12,549 nt of DNA from JBLNBQ01 sp050260095 (GTDB taxonomy: Bacteria; Bacillota; UBA5301; DYFA01). The DNA lies in the NCBI GenBank assembly GCA_050260095.1, contig JBLNBQ010000040.1, positions 1 through 12,549 on the forward strand, written 5' to 3'. Positions 6,418-12,549 of the stretch are shown here, in pieces; the stretch's first letter is position 1, and every line of letters starts with the position of its first letter. Both the position numbers and the translations under genes were made by a program. The notes beneath the pieces are model-generated. The model searched no databases. It saw only the letters and a program-made list of their open reading frames with translations, and had not been told where the DNA came from.

Positions 6418-7611
6418 CTAACCGGCCCGGGAGATCTCCCGGCGCGGCCAAGGCAGCGGACTCGCCAGGCCCACCGCCGCGAGCGCATAGAGCAGCGCCC
6501 CGCCGAAGAAGGGGCTGGCCAGGCCGAGGCGGTCGCCCAGCACGCCCCCGAGCACCGGACCGGCCACGCCGCCTACCCCGATCACAGCGTTGAGCACGCT
6601 GAAAGCCATGCCCCGGCCCTCCGGCGAGGCGGCCCGGGCGACGAGCAGGTTCCCGGCGACCGTGATGCCCGCCACCGCGAAGCCGGCGAGGAAGCGGAAG
6701 CCGGCCAGCGTCCAGACGGTGCGGGCGAGGCCCTGCAGCACGAAGAGCGCCGCCGCCAGTCCGAACGCGGACCGGAAGAGGACTTCGCCGCCCCACCGGT
6801 TGGCCCGCCGCCCGGCCAGCGCCGCCCCGAGCGCCATGGAAATGCCCATGAGGGAGTATATGAGCCCCGTGATCAGCGCTACCCGCTGGTGGACCAGCCG
6901 GCCGATCCAGAGCGGCAGCGTGGGCTGGACGATCTGCAGCGCCGCCTGGGCGAGGAAGTGCGCGGCGAACAGCCGGCGCAGGGCCGGGTCGGTCCAGGCT
7001 GAGCGGAGTCCGGTGCCGACTCCGGCCGCCGCCTTGGCCCTGCTCACCCGCTCCCGGACCAGGGCGACCGGAACCACCGTCGCGCCGAAGATGAGGACCG
7101 CCGCCACCAGAAAGACGCCCCGGTAGCCGACCCACTCCGCCACCGCCCCGCCCACGAACGGACCGGCGATCGTCCCGATGGAGACCGCCGTCTGCAGGAC
7201 GCCGAGCGAGGAAGCGAGGTGTTCTTCGGGAGTGTTGGTGGCAGTGAGGATCGTGGCGGACGGGATGTAGCCGGAGACCAGGCCCATGAGCGCGCGGAAC
7301 AGGAAGACCTGCACGTGACTGTGCGCAAGCCCGGTGAGCGCGTAACAGATGGCGATCCCCACCCCGGAGCGGACCAGCATCGCCCGCTTGCCGACGCGGT
7401 CGGCCAGCGAACCCCAGAGCGGGGCGACCAGCGCATAGGTCAGCGAGGAGACGGAGATGGCGGCCCCCGACCAGAAGCCCTGGTTCTCCTTGAGCCCGAG
7501 CGCAATCAGGTACTGAGGCAGGAAGGCGACGACGATCGAGAAGGCGGTCTGAGCCACGAAGCAGCCCACCGCCAACATGACCAGGTTTCGCCGCCAGTGC
7601 GGAAATTCCAT
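6418..7611 (-). CDS. Major facilitator superfamily transporter
   Basis: A 397-residue polytopic membrane protein with about 12 hydrophobic segments. The MFS motif A GSLADRVGKR is at residues 67-76, between TM2 and TM3, and a related NRWGGEVLFRSAF is in the second half, as expected from the internal duplication. Its form is like the drug:H+ antiporter (12-TM) group, but such proteins also export or import small organic acids, and specificity cannot be read here. The ATG at 7611 is the only workable start: the frame is closed by a stop shortly upstream. Its ribosome binding site is odd, because GGGGAG abuts the ATG with no spacing and a better GAAGGAG lies 20 nt away. It is the first gene of the MFS-AtuA-DUF4387 set, 23 nt before AtuA, which suggests it moves a substrate or product of that pair. 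Confidence 0.85.
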   Translation of the reverse strand: MEFPHWRRNLVMLAVGCFVAQTAFSIVVAFLPQYLIALGLKENQGFWSGAAISVSSLTYALVAPLWGSLADRVGKRAMLVRSGVGIAICYALTGLAHSHVQVFLFRALMGLVSGYIPSATILTATNTPEEHLASSLGVLQTAVSIGTIAGPFVGGAVAEWVGYRGVFLVAAVLIFGATVVPVALVRERVSRAKAAAGVGTGLRSAWTDPALRRLFAAHFLAQAALQIVQPTLPLWIGRLVHQRVALITGLIYSLMGISMALGAALAGRRANRWGGEVLFRSAFGLAAALFVLQGLARTVWTLAGFRFLAGFAVAGITVAGNLLVARAASPEGRGMAFSVLNAVIGVGGVAGPVLGGVLGDRLGLASPFFGGALLYALAAVGLASPLPWPRREISRAG

Positions 7612-7638
7612 CTCCCCGGGCGTGCGCGGTCACTCCTT

Positions 7639-7661
7639 CGCCGGACTCTGGAAGTCCGGCG
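7639..7661. repeat. Perfect 9-bp stem-loop between epimerase and MFS genes
   Basis: The arms CGCCGGACT (7639-7647) and AGTCCGGCG (7653-7661) pair perfectly around a 5-nt loop. It sits 5 nt past the epimerase stop on the minus strand. Neither strand has a following T-run, so an intrinsic terminator is not well supported; an intercistronic processing or stabilising stem is as likely. On the minus strand a GAAGGAG sequence follows at once. Confidence 0.5.
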
Positions 7662-7666
7662 GGGCT

Positions 7667-8635
7667 TCACTTCGAGGCACTGAGCGCCGATTCCTGCCCT
7701 CGGAACCAGGCCAGAGTCCGGGCCAGCCCCTCCCTGAGCCCCACCTGGGGGCGGTATCCCAGCTGCGCCTCGGCCCGTGAGATATCGGCCCGCCGGTCCC
7801 CCGTATGGTCCCAGGGGCGGCGCGGCAGGCAGGTCACGCCCGCCGGATTCCCGGTCAGTTCGTTGATGAGCTGGGCCAAGCGGTTTATGGTCACCGCCTC
7901 CCCGGAGCCCAGGTGGAAGAGTTCGAAGGTCCCCCGGGCGCCCTCGGCCGCCATGAGCGTCCCCCGGCAGAGGTCATCGACGTAGGTGAAGTCGCGGGTC
8001 TCCTGGCCGGTGCCGGTGATCGTCAACGGTTCCCCGGCCAGCGCCGCCCGGAAGAAGTTCGGCACCACGCTCCGGTAGGGTCCGGGGAGGTCGCCTGGCC
8101 CGTAGGAATTGAAGTAGCGCAAGATCGTGACCGGAACGGCCCGGGCGTGGGCGTAGAACCGGCAGTACTCCTCCCCCACGTACTTGCTGATGGCGTAGGG
8201 GGTTTCGAAGCCGCCCGGCAGAGCATCCTCGGCCAACGGCCCGTTCGCCGGCGCCAGGACACACGAGGAGGAGGCGTAGACGAAGCGCTCCACCCCGTGC
8301 CGGGCAGCCTGTTCGAGCAGGACCAGCGTCCCCAGCGCGTTGGTCTCGAGATCCCGGACGGGGTGGTCCAGGGAGTTGGCGTGAGCGAAGTGCGCGGCCA
8401 AATGGAAGATGATCTCGGGATGAAACGCCTGGAAAAGGTGGGCAACCAGTTCGGCGTCGGCGATGTCCCCCCGCGTGAAGGCGCACCCCTCGGGGACGTG
8501 CTCCCGCCGGCCGCTGCTAAGATCATCGAGGACCAGCACGGTCGCTCCGCGTTCCAGCAGCGCGGCGGCGAGCCGCCCCCCGATGCTGCCCGCTCCGCCA
8601 GTCAAGAGGACGCGCCGGTGACGAAAAAAGTGCAT
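7667..8635 (-). CDS. NAD-dependent epimerase/dehydratase (extended SDR), UDP-glucose 4-epimerase-like
   Basis: A 322-residue extended short-chain dehydrogenase/reductase. The Rossmann motif GGAGSIG is at residues 13-19, Asp37 ends beta-2 (NAD-binding), AAHFAHA is at 80-86, and Ser122-Ser124 with Tyr147 and Lys151 (YAISK) form the catalytic SxnYxxxK set. The C-terminal half (about 180-310) has RYFNSYGPGD and GQETRDFTYVDD, typical of sugar-nucleotide enzymes. Such enzymes change UDP- or dTDP-sugars at C4 (GalE) or dehydrate/reduce them for surface polysaccharides. The short length and sequence fit UDP-glucose 4-epimerase-like members, but the exact substrate is open. I chose the ATG at 8635 because GGGGAGG precedes it by 9 nt; an ATG 12 codons upstream lacks one. 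It stands apart from both neighbours and need not share their role. Confidence 0.87.
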   Translation of the reverse strand: MHFFRHRRVLLTGGAGSIGGRLAAALLERGATVLVLDDLSSGRREHVPEGCAFTRGDIADAELVAHLFQAFHPEIIFHLAAHFAHANSLDHPVRDLETNALGTLVLLEQAARHGVERFVYASSSCVLAPANGPLAEDALPGGFETPYAISKYVGEEYCRFYAHARAVPVTILRYFNSYGPGDLPGPYRSVVPNFFRAALAGEPLTITGTGQETRDFTYVDDLCRGTLMAAEGARGTFELFHLGSGEAVTINRLAQLINELTGNPAGVTCLPRRPWDHTGDRRADISRAEAQLGYRPQVGLREGLARTLAWFRGQESALSASK

Positions 8636-8666
8636 CAAGACCGACCTCCCCGCTCCAGCTATCCGC

Positions 8667-8672
8667 ATCATA
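8667..8672 (-). promoter_or_regulatory. Possible -10 element for the epimerase gene
   Basis: Read on the minus strand the hexamer is TATGAT, close to the sigma-70 consensus, about 31 nt before the epimerase ATG. The best -35 candidates (TTGGTA, TGGTAT) lie 20-21 nt upstream, which is too far, so this is a weak call. Confidence 0.25.
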
Positions 8673-8741
8673 TGGGCGGGCCGGAACGGGCGATACCAAA
8701 CCGGGCCTCCGCTCCCAGGCCGGAGGTGGACAGTCTGTTCA

Positions 8742-8767
8742 GTTTGTTTAGCGTTGACTAAACAAAC
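8742..8767. promoter_or_regulatory. Perfect inverted-repeat operator (10-bp arms)
   Basis: The arms GTTTGTTTAG (8742-8751) and CTAAACAAAC (8758-8767) are exact reverse complements around a 6-nt spacer. The AT-rich arms stand out from the GC-rich surroundings. The size and dyad symmetry suit a dimeric winged-helix repressor, and the nearest candidate is the GbsR/MarR-like protein encoded 93 nt downstream. It covers the -35 element of that gene's promoter, so binding would block transcription (inference). It could also affect the divergent epimerase gene. Confidence 0.75.
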
Positions 8768-8782
8768 GAGGCGTAATATCCT
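8754..8782 (+). promoter_or_regulatory. Sigma-70-type promoter of the regulator operon
   Basis: TTGACT (8754-8759) and TATCCT (8777-8782) are separated by 17 nt, giving 5/6 and 4/6 matches to the consensus. The -35 box lies in the spacer and right arm of the inverted repeat. Transcription would start near 8789, leaving a leader of about 70 nt before the GTG at 8860. Confidence 0.6.
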
Positions 8783-8859
8783 GATGGCAGAAAGACGGCG
8801 CGCGTTCCCAGAAGGGCTTCCCCGAGGGGACGCACAACGTACACGGAGGGGGTTCGCAC

Positions 8860-9336
8860 GTGGACAACAACACTGCCGACCTGGTAGAACGCTTGACCCG
8901 CCTGCTCGTCGCGGAGGGGACCCCTCGGGCTGCCGCCCTGATCTTCAGCCTGCTGATGTACACCCCCGGCGCCTGGTCCATCGACGAACTGGCGCAGGAA
9001 CTCAAGCTCAGCAAGGCCTCGGTGAGTTTGAACACCCGGTTCCTGGAGCAGGCCGCCCTGATCGAGCGGGTCTTCGTCCCCGGGGAACGCAAGGTCCACT
9101 TCCGCCTCACGACGAAGGCCGTCGACAAGTGGCTGGAGCGTGAGACGCAGATGCTTGCCGCCTTCCTGGAACTCCTCCAGGACGGGGCGGCCCGCTTGGG
9201 GCCCGGAAGGCCGGAGGTCAAGGCCCGGCTCGAGGAGTTCGCCGGCTTCTACGGTTTCCTGCTCGAACACCTCCCCGAACTGGCCGACCACTGGTATCAG
9301 GAGAAGGCGGCCCGGGCCGCCAGGACAGACAAGTAA
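8860..9336 (+). CDS. GbsR/MarR-like winged-helix transcriptional regulator
   Basis: A 158-residue protein. The N-terminal half (residues 7-90) is a winged helix: WSIDELAQELKLSKASVSLNTRFLE spans the helix-turn-helix, with the recognition helix at about 51-64, and VFVPGERKVHFRLT forms the wing. The C-terminal part (90-150) is helical with an amphipathic dimerisation character. The layout is that of GbsR-type regulators, a MarR-like group that controls transport or osmolyte genes; the ligand here is not known. GTG at 8860 follows GGAGGGGG at 7 nt. It is the first gene of a run with the ABC remnant (15 nt gap), the LolA-like gene and the barrel-like gene. The operator-like palindrome upstream supports autoregulation and control of this envelope module. 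Confidence 0.82.
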   Translation: MDNNTADLVERLTRLLVAEGTPRAAALIFSLLMYTPGAWSIDELAQELKLSKASVSLNTRFLEQAALIERVFVPGERKVHFRLTTKAVDKWLERETQMLAAFLELLQDGAARLGPGRPEVKARLEEFAGFYGFLLEHLPELADHWYQEKAARAARTDK

Positions 9337-9351
9337 GAAGGAGGGCTGAAC

Positions 9352-9561
9352 ATGACGAACGCCCTTTCCCCCGCCCAGGCCGAACCGGTGCTGGTCTGCG
9401 AAGGCGTGCGCAAGGACTACCCGCAAGGCAAACTCTTCGTCCCCGCGCTCCGGGGCATCGACCTCACGGTGGAGGCGGGAGAATTCACGGCGCTCGCCGG
9501 TCCCCCGCCCGGCGGGCGCAAAAACTTAGGCCCAGCGTCGCGCTGCTGGCCTGACCTTTGA
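9352..9561 (+). pseudogene. Truncated ABC transporter ATP-binding protein (LolD/MacB type)
   Basis: A 69-codon remnant. Residues 12-49 (LVCEGVRKDYPQGKLFVPALRGIDLTV, then AGEFTALAG) are a normal start of a LolD/MacB-type ATPase of about 230 residues, and a GAAGGAGGG ribosome binding site precedes the ATG. The Walker A, expected as GPSGSGKTT from Gly50, reads GPPPGGRKN: the essential Lys and Thr positions are Arg and Lys. After that the ABC sequence is lost; there is no Q-loop, LSGGQ signature or Walker B, and the frame ends at 9561. It cannot encode a working ATPase. The gene just before (regulator) and just after (LolA-like) are intact, so a deletion or misjoin has removed the transporter core between about 9502 and 9530. 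Confidence 0.8.
9531..9554 (+). pseudogene. Possible last codons of an ABC (FtsX/MacB-like) permease
   Basis: In a frame shifted against the ATPase remnant, the codons read PSVALLA and then TGA, just before the ribosome binding site of the LolA-like gene. MacB/FtsX-type permeases often end with a similar DPxxAL motif, and a permease gene normally follows the ATPase. Seven codons are too few for a firm call; this is only an interpretation of what the deletion left behind. Confidence 0.3.
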
Positions 9562-9574
9562 GGAGGTGTCGCTC

Positions 9575-10333
9575 ATGCTCCGCACTCGTCTCCCCATCCT
9601 TGCGGCCGCTGTGATCGTTTTCGCGACTGCCCTGGCTTTCGCCCTGCCCGCGTCCGCCATCACTCCCGAAGAGATCCTAAAGCGCGTCGACGACAACGAT
9701 TATCTGAAGTCGGCCCGCATCAAGGCATCCATGACCATCACCTCAGGCGGCAGGGACGTCACCAAGACCTACGCCGGCTACATCGACGGCGACCGGGCCA
9801 TGATCGAGTTCACCAACGCCCGGGACCGCGGCACCAAGTATCTGAAGCTGAACGGCGAACTCTGGATGTTCTTCCCCGACGCCGAGGACGTGGTGAAGAT
9901 CTCCGGCCACCTGCTCCGCCAAGGCATGATGGGCAGCGACTTCTCCTACGAGGACGCGCTGGAGAGCCAGAAGCTCACCACGCTCTACCAGGTCAAACTG
10001 GTCGGCGAGGAGAAGGTGGACGACCGCGACACGTACGTCCTGGAACTCGTCGCCAGACCCGGCGCCGAGGTGGCCTATGCCAAGCGCAAGCAGTGGATCA
10101 CCAAGACGGAGTTCGTCCCGGTCAAGGCGGAACTGTACGCCCAGAGCGGCAAACTGCTCAAAGTGGTGACGGCGGGGAACATCAAGCGGTTCGGCGACCG
10201 GTGGTTCGCCACCGAAGTGGTCATGGAGAACATGCTCAAGAAGGGTTCCCGGACCCGGATGACCGTCGACAGTCTTGAGTTTGGGGTGACGATCCCGCCG
10301 GAGACCTTCAGCCGGGAGGCCCTGCGGCGGTGA
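9575..10333 (+). CDS. Secreted LolA-like protein (outer membrane lipoprotein-sorting protein family)
   Basis: A 252-residue protein with a clear Sec signal peptide: a basic start (MLRTR), a hydrophobic core to about residue 25 and the site PASA before ITPEE (cleavage after Ala28). No lipobox Cys is present. The mature part is beta-rich and carries the family block QGMMGSDFSYED (116-127) and ELWMFFPDAEDVVKI (95-109). It belongs to the LolA-like group of COG2834, whose half-open barrel binds acyl chains. These differ from true LolA and are usually encoded beside ABC or RND transporters, where they may carry lipids or lipoproteins. ATG at 9575 follows AGGAGG by 8 nt; a GTG three codons earlier overlaps that site and is rejected. 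The next gene starts 40 nt downstream. Confidence 0.83.
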   Translation: MLRTRLPILAAAVIVFATALAFALPASAITPEEILKRVDDNDYLKSARIKASMTITSGGRDVTKTYAGYIDGDRAMIEFTNARDRGTKYLKLNGELWMFFPDAEDVVKISGHLLRQGMMGSDFSYEDALESQKLTTLYQVKLVGEEKVDDRDTYVLELVARPGAEVAYAKRKQWITKTEFVPVKAELYAQSGKLLKVVTAGNIKRFGDRWFATEVVMENMLKKGSRTRMTVDSLEFGVTIPPETFSREALRR

Positions 10334-10373
10334 GCCGAGTTCCGGTTGATGCACGGGAACGGAGGTGCGCTCG

Positions 10374-11474
10374 ATGATGAGAGACAGGCGGCTTCTGGCG
10401 GCGCTGCTTCTGACCGCCGGGGTGCTCGCGCTCCTCGGGGCCCGGCCGGCGCTCGCCGCCGAAGACGGCCCTTCCCTGGGGGGCTACCTCGAGGAGACCC
10501 TGCTCGGCCAGGTCAAAGACGCCGGATTCGCCGGACAACTCCTGAGCCACCTGCGCCTCAAGGTGAATTGGCCGGAACACGACGGTTTGTCGGCCCGCGG
10601 CGAGTTCGACCTCAACGCGACGGGAACCAACCCGGCGGGCGGCGGCGAAACGGCGACCGTCCCCGCCCCACCCCCGCTGAAGGTCGACCGTCTCTACCTG
10701 CGCCTGATGGCCGGCCCGACGCAGGCCACCCTCGGCCGGCAGCGGATCGCCTGGGGGAACGGCACCGCTTTCGCCCCGGTCGACTACTTCAATCCGCCGA
10801 ACGCGGTCGACCCCGACGGCCCCCGCCAAGGGGCCGATGGGCTGCTGGTGCGCCGTTCGCTGGGCGCCTTGGGGTACGTGGCGGCGGCGGCCGCCTACGT
10901 CGACGGTTCGGCGGCGCTGGCCAGCCGGGGCGGAAGCGGCGGGGCCGGGACCGGCGGCCTGTCGGGCGGTCTCAAGGCGGGGGCGCACGTGGGGAAGACC
11001 GACCTCAGCTTGGGACTGGGATACGACGCTTTGTCGGGCCGCAGCCTCGCCTTCGCCGAGGCCCAGGGGGACTTGGGGGTTGGGTGGCACGCCACGGCCG
11101 CCCGCCTGGTCTCTGCGTCGGGAGACGGCGAAAAGTGGACCGGCGCCGCCGGCCTCGACTACAGCTTCGGCGGGAAGGTGGTCACCCGACTGGAATACGC
11201 GGCTGGCCCGGCGGCAGGCGCCGCCTCGGAGCAACCCCGGTGGTCGGGCGCCGTGACCTACTCTCCCGATGAGGTGACTTCCCTCTCGCTCAGCGCCATG
11301 GCGGAGACCGCGCCGGGAACCCCGAGGACGGCGGTCGTCTCCTGCTCCCGGATCATCGGTGACGCCTTCGACGCCTCGGTCCGTCTGGCCTGGCCCTTCG
11401 GGGTCGAGCAGGCCGCCGCCCTGAGCCCCCTCGGCCGCGGCACGGTCGAGGCCAAGGTCCGGTACAGTTTCTAG
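10374..11474 (+). CDS. Secreted beta-barrel-like (outer membrane porin-like) protein
   Basis: A 366-residue protein with a signal peptide (hydrophobic core about 7-22, RPALA site, cleavage after Ala28). The mature chain alternates polar and hydrophobic residues over many short segments, as in a beta-barrel, and ends VEAKVRYSF, with the C-terminal Phe typical of Bam-inserted outer membrane proteins. The segment VDRLYLRL, LGRQRIAWGNG and FAPVDYFNPPN (104-143) recalls DUF1302/alginate-export-like barrels that carry R-Q-x-I-x-W-G. I chose ATG at 10374 because GGAGG lies 8 nt upstream; a GTG at 10365 overlaps that site. It directly follows the LolA-like gene, so an acceptor or channel at the outer membrane is a fair inference. 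Its true fold and location need modelling. Family recognised only in part. Confidence 0.7.
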   Translation: MMRDRRLLAALLLTAGVLALLGARPALAAEDGPSLGGYLEETLLGQVKDAGFAGQLLSHLRLKVNWPEHDGLSARGEFDLNATGTNPAGGGETATVPAPPPLKVDRLYLRLMAGPTQATLGRQRIAWGNGTAFAPVDYFNPPNAVDPDGPRQGADGLLVRRSLGALGYVAAAAAYVDGSAALASRGGSGGAGTGGLSGGLKAGAHVGKTDLSLGLGYDALSGRSLAFAEAQGDLGVGWHATAARLVSASGDGEKWTGAAGLDYSFGGKVVTRLEYAAGPAAGAASEQPRWSGAVTYSPDEVTSLSLSAMAETAPGTPRTAVVSCSRIIGDAFDASVRLAWPFGVEQAAALSPLGRGTVEAKVRYSF

Positions 11475-12549
11475 GCCGGAGGCAGCGGAGTCGCGCCCGG
11501 TTGCGCCGAAAAGGCAGTGAGCAGGGGAAGGGCCACCGTGAAGGTGCTGCCCTTCCCCTGCCGGCTTTCCACGGAGATGCGCCCGCCCAGCATCGTGACG
11601 AGGCGCGACGTGATGTGAAGACCCAGCCCTAAGCCGGGAACGCCAGTCTTGAGGGCGTTCTCCGAACGGTAGAACCGTTCGAAGACCAGTGGCAGTTCAT
11701 CTTCGGGGATGCCCGTGCCGCAATCGGTCACGGAAAGCAGCGCCTCGCCCCCGGCGCGGCGGAGTCTCACCACGACCGGCGCGTCCTTAGGAGAGTACTT
11801 GACCGCGTTGGAGACCAGGTTGGTCAGGATCTGCCGCATGGCGCTGCGGTCCAGAAGACCCCGCATCGCTTCCCCGGCTTCCGGAAGGTCCAGTTGCACC
11901 CGCCCGCAGGCTTGCGCCACAGTGAGCGCGCCCAGTTCGGTGGCAATCAGGTCCACGAGGTCGATCTCGATGAGGTTGAGAACCATCCGGTCAGACTCCA
12001 GGCGGGCGATCTGGAGCATCTGGTGGATCAGTCCGCTCATCGCTTCGACCTCGCCGATGATCTTGCGGAGCGCCGGCTCCACCACCTCGTTCTGCCGGGC
12101 GGGTTCCTCCAGGCGCGGCCCCAGGAGCGCCAGTTCCGCGTAGCCCTTGATCACCGCGAGCGGGGTGCGCAGTTCGTGGGAGACGGTGGAGATGAACTCG
12201 TCCTTGAGCCGCTCGAGCCGCTTAATCCCCGACACGTCGCGCAGTAAAGCCACCGTGCCGGTGATCGTGCCCCTGCCCGGGTCTTTGAGCGGCGCCCAGT
12301 TGCACAGGTAGTAGAGCTGTTGATCCCCCTGTTTGGCTACGATCAGTTCGTTCTCGACCGTCTCCCCCCGGAGCGCCCTCCAGACCGGCAGTTCTTCCGG
12401 GGCGAAGGGTCGGCCGTCTTCGTGGAACAGGGGAATGTGGCGGCCTTCAGCGTGCGGGTTGTCCGCCGCCGCATACGGGTCCATCCGGCCCATCAGGTCG
12501 ACGAAGGCCTGGTTGGTCCGGAGCGGGCGTCCCTGGTCGTCCGTCACCA
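11471..12549 (-). CDS. PAS-containing sensor histidine kinase (C-terminal part, 5' end outside window)
   Basis: The last 359 or so codons of a kinase that enters from the right edge. The first about 105 residues form a PAS-like domain (TDDQGRPLRTNQAF, then LLRDVSGIKRLERLKDEF). Next comes the HisKA helix with the phospho-accepting His124 (STVSHELRTPLAVIKGY) and then a complete HATPase domain: N box ILTNLVSNAVKYSP (Asn247), G1 DCGTGIP at 275-281, F box FERFYR and G2 GLGLGL at 305-310. It autophosphorylates and should pass phosphate to a response regulator not seen here. The residue at the edge is Val of a PAS strand, so there is no start in the window. It converges on the barrel gene and overlaps it by 4 bp. 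Confidence 0.93.
   Translation of the reverse strand, partial: VTDDQGRPLRTNQAFVDLMGRMDPYAAADNPHAEGRHIPLFHEDGRPFAPEELPVWRALRGETVENELIVAKQGDQQLYYLCNWAPLKDPGRGTITGTVALLRDVSGIKRLERLKDEFISTVSHELRTPLAVIKGYAELALLGPRLEEPARQNEVVEPALRKIIGEVEAMSGLIHQMLQIARLESDRMVLNLIEIDLVDLIATELGALTVAQACGRVQLDLPEAGEAMRGLLDRSAMRQILTNLVSNAVKYSPKDAPVVVRLRRAGGEALLSVTDCGTGIPEDELPLVFERFYRSENALKTGVPGLGLGLHITSRLVTMLGGRISVESRQGKGSTFTVALPLLTAFSAQPGATPLPPA

Noticed and set aside
6395..7633. N-terminal extension of the AtuA gene to 7633
   Set aside because: The extra sequence is an alternative frame of the MFS gene, and a strong ribosome binding site precedes the ATG at 6394.
8636..8671. A 12-codon N-terminal extension of the epimerase
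   Set aside because: No ribosome binding site is seen before the upstream ATG, and the Rossmann strand begins just after the ATG at 8635.
8758..9426. Minus-strand open frames opposite the regulator gene
   Set aside because: They overlap a clear winged-helix gene and encode no recognisable domain.
1..12549. CRISPR arrays, tRNA/rRNA genes, insertion sequences, phage or defence genes
   Set aside because: No repeated spacers, tRNA-like folds, transposase motifs or terminal repeats were seen on either strand.

Overview
The window is GC-rich, densely coded DNA with strong GGAGG-type ribosome binding sites and several GTG starts, so it comes from a high-GC bacterium. The metabolic gene set (tripartite tricarboxylate transporter, LarA, AtuA/DUF4387 pair) and the strong Shine-Dalgarno sequences would fit a high-GC Bacillota lineage such as Limnochordia or Symbiobacteriia. 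A predicted outer-membrane-like beta-barrel protein with a C-terminal Phe points to a cell with an outer membrane. The taxonomy is inference only; no marker gene is present.

Region 1 (1-7611, all minus strand) is a metabolic locus that probably forms two transcripts. The upstream one holds an MFS permease, an AtuA-family protein (former DUF1446) and a DUF4387 protein, and ends at a GC-rich stem-loop (4635-4663). After an AT-rich control region (about 4505-4580) with a GntR-type operator candidate come gntR, an HpaI-type class II aldolase, a D-isomer 2-hydroxyacid dehydrogenase, a LarA-family nickel-pincer racemase/epimerase, tctB and the first 57 codons of tctA. Gaps are 3 to 57 nt. Read together, the genes suggest uptake of a hydroxy-carboxylate, inversion at C2 (LarA), oxidation to a 2-oxo acid (dehydrogenase) and retro-aldol cleavage to pyruvate or a similar product (aldolase). 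The AtuA/DUF4387 pair would perform a step that is not understood. The substrate is not known.

Region 2 (7667-8635, minus) is a single extended-SDR sugar-nucleotide epimerase/dehydratase-like gene. It is separated from the MFS gene by a 9-bp stem-loop.

Region 3 (8636-11474, plus) begins with an intergenic control region carrying a perfect 10-bp-arm inverted repeat over a sigma-70-type promoter. It then encodes a GbsR/MarR-like winged-helix regulator, a broken ABC transporter, a secreted LolA-like protein and a secreted beta-barrel-like protein. The ABC ATPase stops at a degenerate Walker A and is followed within about 30 bp by what looks like the last codons of an FtsX/MacB-type permease. 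This is either a true internal deletion or an assembly error.

Region 4 (11471-12549, minus) is the C-terminal part of a PAS-containing sensor histidine kinase. It converges on the barrel gene so tightly that the two stop codons share the palindrome CTAG.
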